Of a DNA stretch of 7,731 bases, positions 6,150 through 7,731 are shown one piece after another (position 1 is the first letter of the stretch; each line of letters starts with the position of its first letter). The notes under the pieces are model-generated. The model was not told the origin of the DNA. It saw only the letters and a program-made list of their open reading frames with translations, and ran no database searches. Source of the stretch: Thermoleophilia bacterium (GTDB taxonomy: Bacteria > Actinomycetota > Thermoleophilia > Gaiellales > SKUG01); NCBI GenBank assembly GCA_025964405.1, contig JAOPYW010000029.1, positions 1 through 7,731 of the forward strand, written 5' to 3'. Made by a program: the position numbers and the translations under genes.

Positions 6150-7526
6150 GTGCCCCGTTTCCGCACCGCCCGTCCCCACGCCGCTCGCAGCGTCGTCGCC
6201 ATGTTGCTCATCCTCGTGATGGGCGTCCTCGTCGCGGGGTGTGTCAACTTCGTGGAAGACCCGGCGTTCAGCCAGGCCGGCGATGTCGGGCCGCTCGCGC
6301 TCACCGTCAAGGTCTGCGCGACGAACAGCGCCGGAACCGGTGGCACCTGCGGCTCGAACAACGGCTCAGGTAACGCGCGCCTCGTGGTGGCGGCGCTTGT
6401 TCCCGTGACGTTCGACGGCCCGGCGCAGGTCACGTCCACGCTGAGCGAGACGGCCACGGTGCTCCATGACGACGCCAGCAGCTCGCTCACCGACAAGGTC
6501 GTCTTCGAGCGCAACGATGGCGGCGCAGCGTCGTATTCCGCGACCTTCCCGCCCACAGCAGGGTACCGCTGGATCGTCTACGCAAGTGAAGTCGTCTCGG
6601 CAGACACTGCGGAGACCTCGCGCCTGACGGCGGCGTTCCCGATCACCGCGGTCGTGGCCCCGAACGGCAGCATCGCCGGGAACTCGTTCAACTGGAACGT
6701 GTCGCTCCTCGAGGGGGATCCGTCGGCTGCAGATTCCTCGCAGGCCGCGGTGACCTGTGCGGCGCCCTTCTGCGTCAAGCGCTTCGCGACCGACCAGCCG
6801 TTCAGCGCGCGATCACTTGCAGTGACGCCACCGGTTCCGGTCACCGCGCAGCGTGCCGCGTCGACCACGGTTCCGTTCACGGTGCGACTCGACGGCGGGG
6901 CGCTTCCGAGCGGGCAGCCGCTCGCAGCAACCGCCACGAGTTCGATCGCCGGGGCGACCGTCTCGGTCGCGCCGGTGACGCCCACGTCGGGAGCGGATAT
7001 CGCCGCGCCGGTGAAGCTGACCGTTCCGGTGGGCGCGCCGGCAGGGGCGTCGACCGTGACGCTCAAGCTGACGTCTGCGACCGGTGATGTACGCACGGCG
7101 GTCGCGACCGTCAACGTGCCCGAGCTCGCCGTCGTCACGCCGTCGCCCACCGCCCCGAAGGCTGCAGCGATCGAGACCGTGACCAGCTGCGTCGCGCCGA
7201 AGTACGCGGCCTCAGTGGTGCGCTTCACCACGACCGAACCCGTCAAGGCGAGCTACGTGCTGCAGCGCCGCAGCGCGCTGCCCGCGCTCCTGCGCAAGTG
7301 CCCGTCCGCCGTTCGCGGCGGCGGCACGCAGAAGCCCAAGTTCAGCACGGTGGCGCAGCTCAAGTCGTTCGCGCTCCAGCCGGGCGTGCACACGGTGCGC
7401 CTTGCCGACCTGCGGCCGAAGGTGACCCTCAAGCCGGGCGCCTACCGCCTGCTCGTGCGCCTCAGCCGTGGCGACGGAAGCCCGGGTCGCACGGTCACGC
7501 AGTCGATCATCGTGCTCGCGCCCTGA
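6150..7526 (+). CDS. Lipoprotein of unknown function with beta-rich modules
   Basis: This 458-residue protein starts at a GTG. Its basic N-terminus (R3, R5, R8, R13) leads into a hydrophobic segment (about 15-29) and a lipobox VAGC with lipid-bearing Cys31, so the mature protein should be anchored to the outer face of the membrane. Three parts follow. The first (about 47-190) contains C56 and C67, a Gly/Asn/Ser-rich turn, and the strand pattern RWIVYASEVVS. A linker carries a close Cys pair (203, 208). The second is an Ala/Thr/Val-rich Ig-like region (about 225-325). The C-terminal module (about 345-458) includes VRFTTTEPVKASYVLQRRS, C347 and C384, LKPGAYRLLVRLSRGDGSPGR and a terminal beta strand. 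That last module resembles one seen on many exported Solirubrobacterales proteins (recalled, not searched). No enzyme motif is visible. Third codon positions are strongly G/C, more so than in the genes at the left of the window. Confidence 0.8.
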   Translation: MPRFRTARPHAARSVVAMLLILVMGVLVAGCVNFVEDPAFSQAGDVGPLALTVKVCATNSAGTGGTCGSNNGSGNARLVVAALVPVTFDGPAQVTSTLSETATVLHDDASSSLTDKVVFERNDGGAASYSATFPPTAGYRWIVYASEVVSADTAETSRLTAAFPITAVVAPNGSIAGNSFNWNVSLLEGDPSAADSSQAAVTCAAPFCVKRFATDQPFSARSLAVTPPVPVTAQRAASTTVPFTVRLDGGALPSGQPLAATATSSIAGATVSVAPVTPTSGADIAAPVKLTVPVGAPAGASTVTLKLTSATGDVRTAVATVNVPELAVVTPSPTAPKAAAIETVTSCVAPKYAASVVRFTTTEPVKASYVLQRRSALPALLRKCPSAVRGGGTQKPKFSTVAQLKSFALQPGVHTVRLADLRPKVTLKPGAYRLLVRLSRGDGSPGRTVTQSIIVLAP

Positions 7527-7568
7527 CCCAGGGGCTGGCACTGGGCGAGGGCCGCAACGGCGCCGCGC

Positions 7569-7731
7569 CTAGCCCGCGATCATCGCGTCGACCAGGCCGG
7601 GGAACCGCGCGTCGAGGTCGGCGCGCCGCAGCGACATGTAGCGCGTCGTGCCCTCGGCGCGCGTGCGCGTGACGCCCGCCTCGCGCAGCAGCCGCAGGTG
7701 GTACGACGCCGTCGACACCGGCAGCTCGAGG
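7569..7731 (-). CDS. ArsR-type winged-helix regulator, C-terminal part (start outside window)
   Basis: Reading the complement from the right edge gives 53 codons and a TAG stop (7571-7569). The translation begins LELPVSTASYHLRLLREAGV and continues TRTRAEGTTRYMSLRRADLDARF. The first part is a typical ArsR recognition helix (STASYHLRLLREAG), and the RAEGTTRYMSLR stretch is the beta hairpin 'wing'. ArsR-family dimers repress operons and respond to metals or other signals. No Cys or metal-binding cluster is visible in this fragment, so the inducer is unknown. The N-terminal half is beyond the window. The gene converges on the lipoprotein gene with a 42-base gap (7527-7568) that holds only a weak 4-bp stem. 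Confidence 0.75.
   Translation of the reverse strand, partial: LELPVSTASYHLRLLREAGVTRTRAEGTTRYMSLRRADLDARFPGLVDAMIAG

Noticed and set aside
6578..7246. 222-residue - strand frame opposite the lipoprotein gene, rich in Val/Ala/Thr
   Set aside because: It is the antisense mirror of a strongly GC3-biased gene. The + strand frame has a signal peptide, lipobox and ribosome site; this one has none.
7551..7561. Hairpin GCCG-CAA-CGGC between the two convergent genes as a terminator
   Set aside because: The stem has only four pairs with a triloop and no T tract on either side, too weak to call.
1..7731. CRISPR array, insertion sequence, toxin-antitoxin or defence genes
   Set aside because: I saw no regularly spaced repeats, transposase motifs, terminal inverted repeats or small paired genes on either strand. 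comM and dprA are housekeeping/competence genes.

Overview
The window looks like a piece of a high-GC actinobacterial chromosome, most likely Thermoleophilia (Solirubrobacterales-like). This is inferred from protein style, not from a marker gene. The clues are secreted proteins built from Ig/Fn3 modules with Arg-rich tails, a C-terminal 'cell-wall-type' beta module in the lipoprotein, a secreted metalloprotease with a HExxH...GHC...MCY signature, GTG starts, and two genes whose upstream sequence looks leaderless.

Layout: (1) 1-3317 holds two consecutive + strand genes for exported proteins. The first is the C-terminal part of a large Ig-like repeat protein that enters from the left. The second is a complete 706-residue secreted zinc metalloprotease-like protein with three Fn3-type domains. 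Their codon use is looser and locally more AT-rich than at the right end of the window. (2) 3402-5905 holds comM (YifB family AAA+ ATPase/helicase) and dprA (RecA loader for transforming DNA), translationally coupled by an ATGA overlap. This is a natural-transformation/recombination pair, and the DprA is divergent. (3) 5948-6074 is a compact tRNA-Trp(CCA) unit: a candidate promoter with a C-rich discriminator, the 73-nt tRNA, and a strong 30-nt hairpin terminator. (4) 6150-7526 encodes a 458-residue lipoprotein of unknown role. (5) 7569-7731 on the - strand is the C-terminal end of an ArsR-type winged-helix regulator, convergent with the lipoprotein gene and running off the right edge.

How the parts fit: only comM and dprA form a clear functional unit. 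DprA would receive incoming single-stranded DNA and load RecA, and ComM would extend branch migration of the recombination intermediate. The two exported proteins upstream may share a transcript or a surface location with each other, but nothing in the sequence ties them to DNA uptake. I do not see a phage, transposon, CRISPR array, toxin-antitoxin or defence system here. The most interesting points are the unusual zinc-site spacing of the metalloprotease, the matching TAnnnT-N6-ATG arrangement before two genes, the departures from consensus in DprA and ComM, and the leader/acceptor-stem complementarity at the tRNA.
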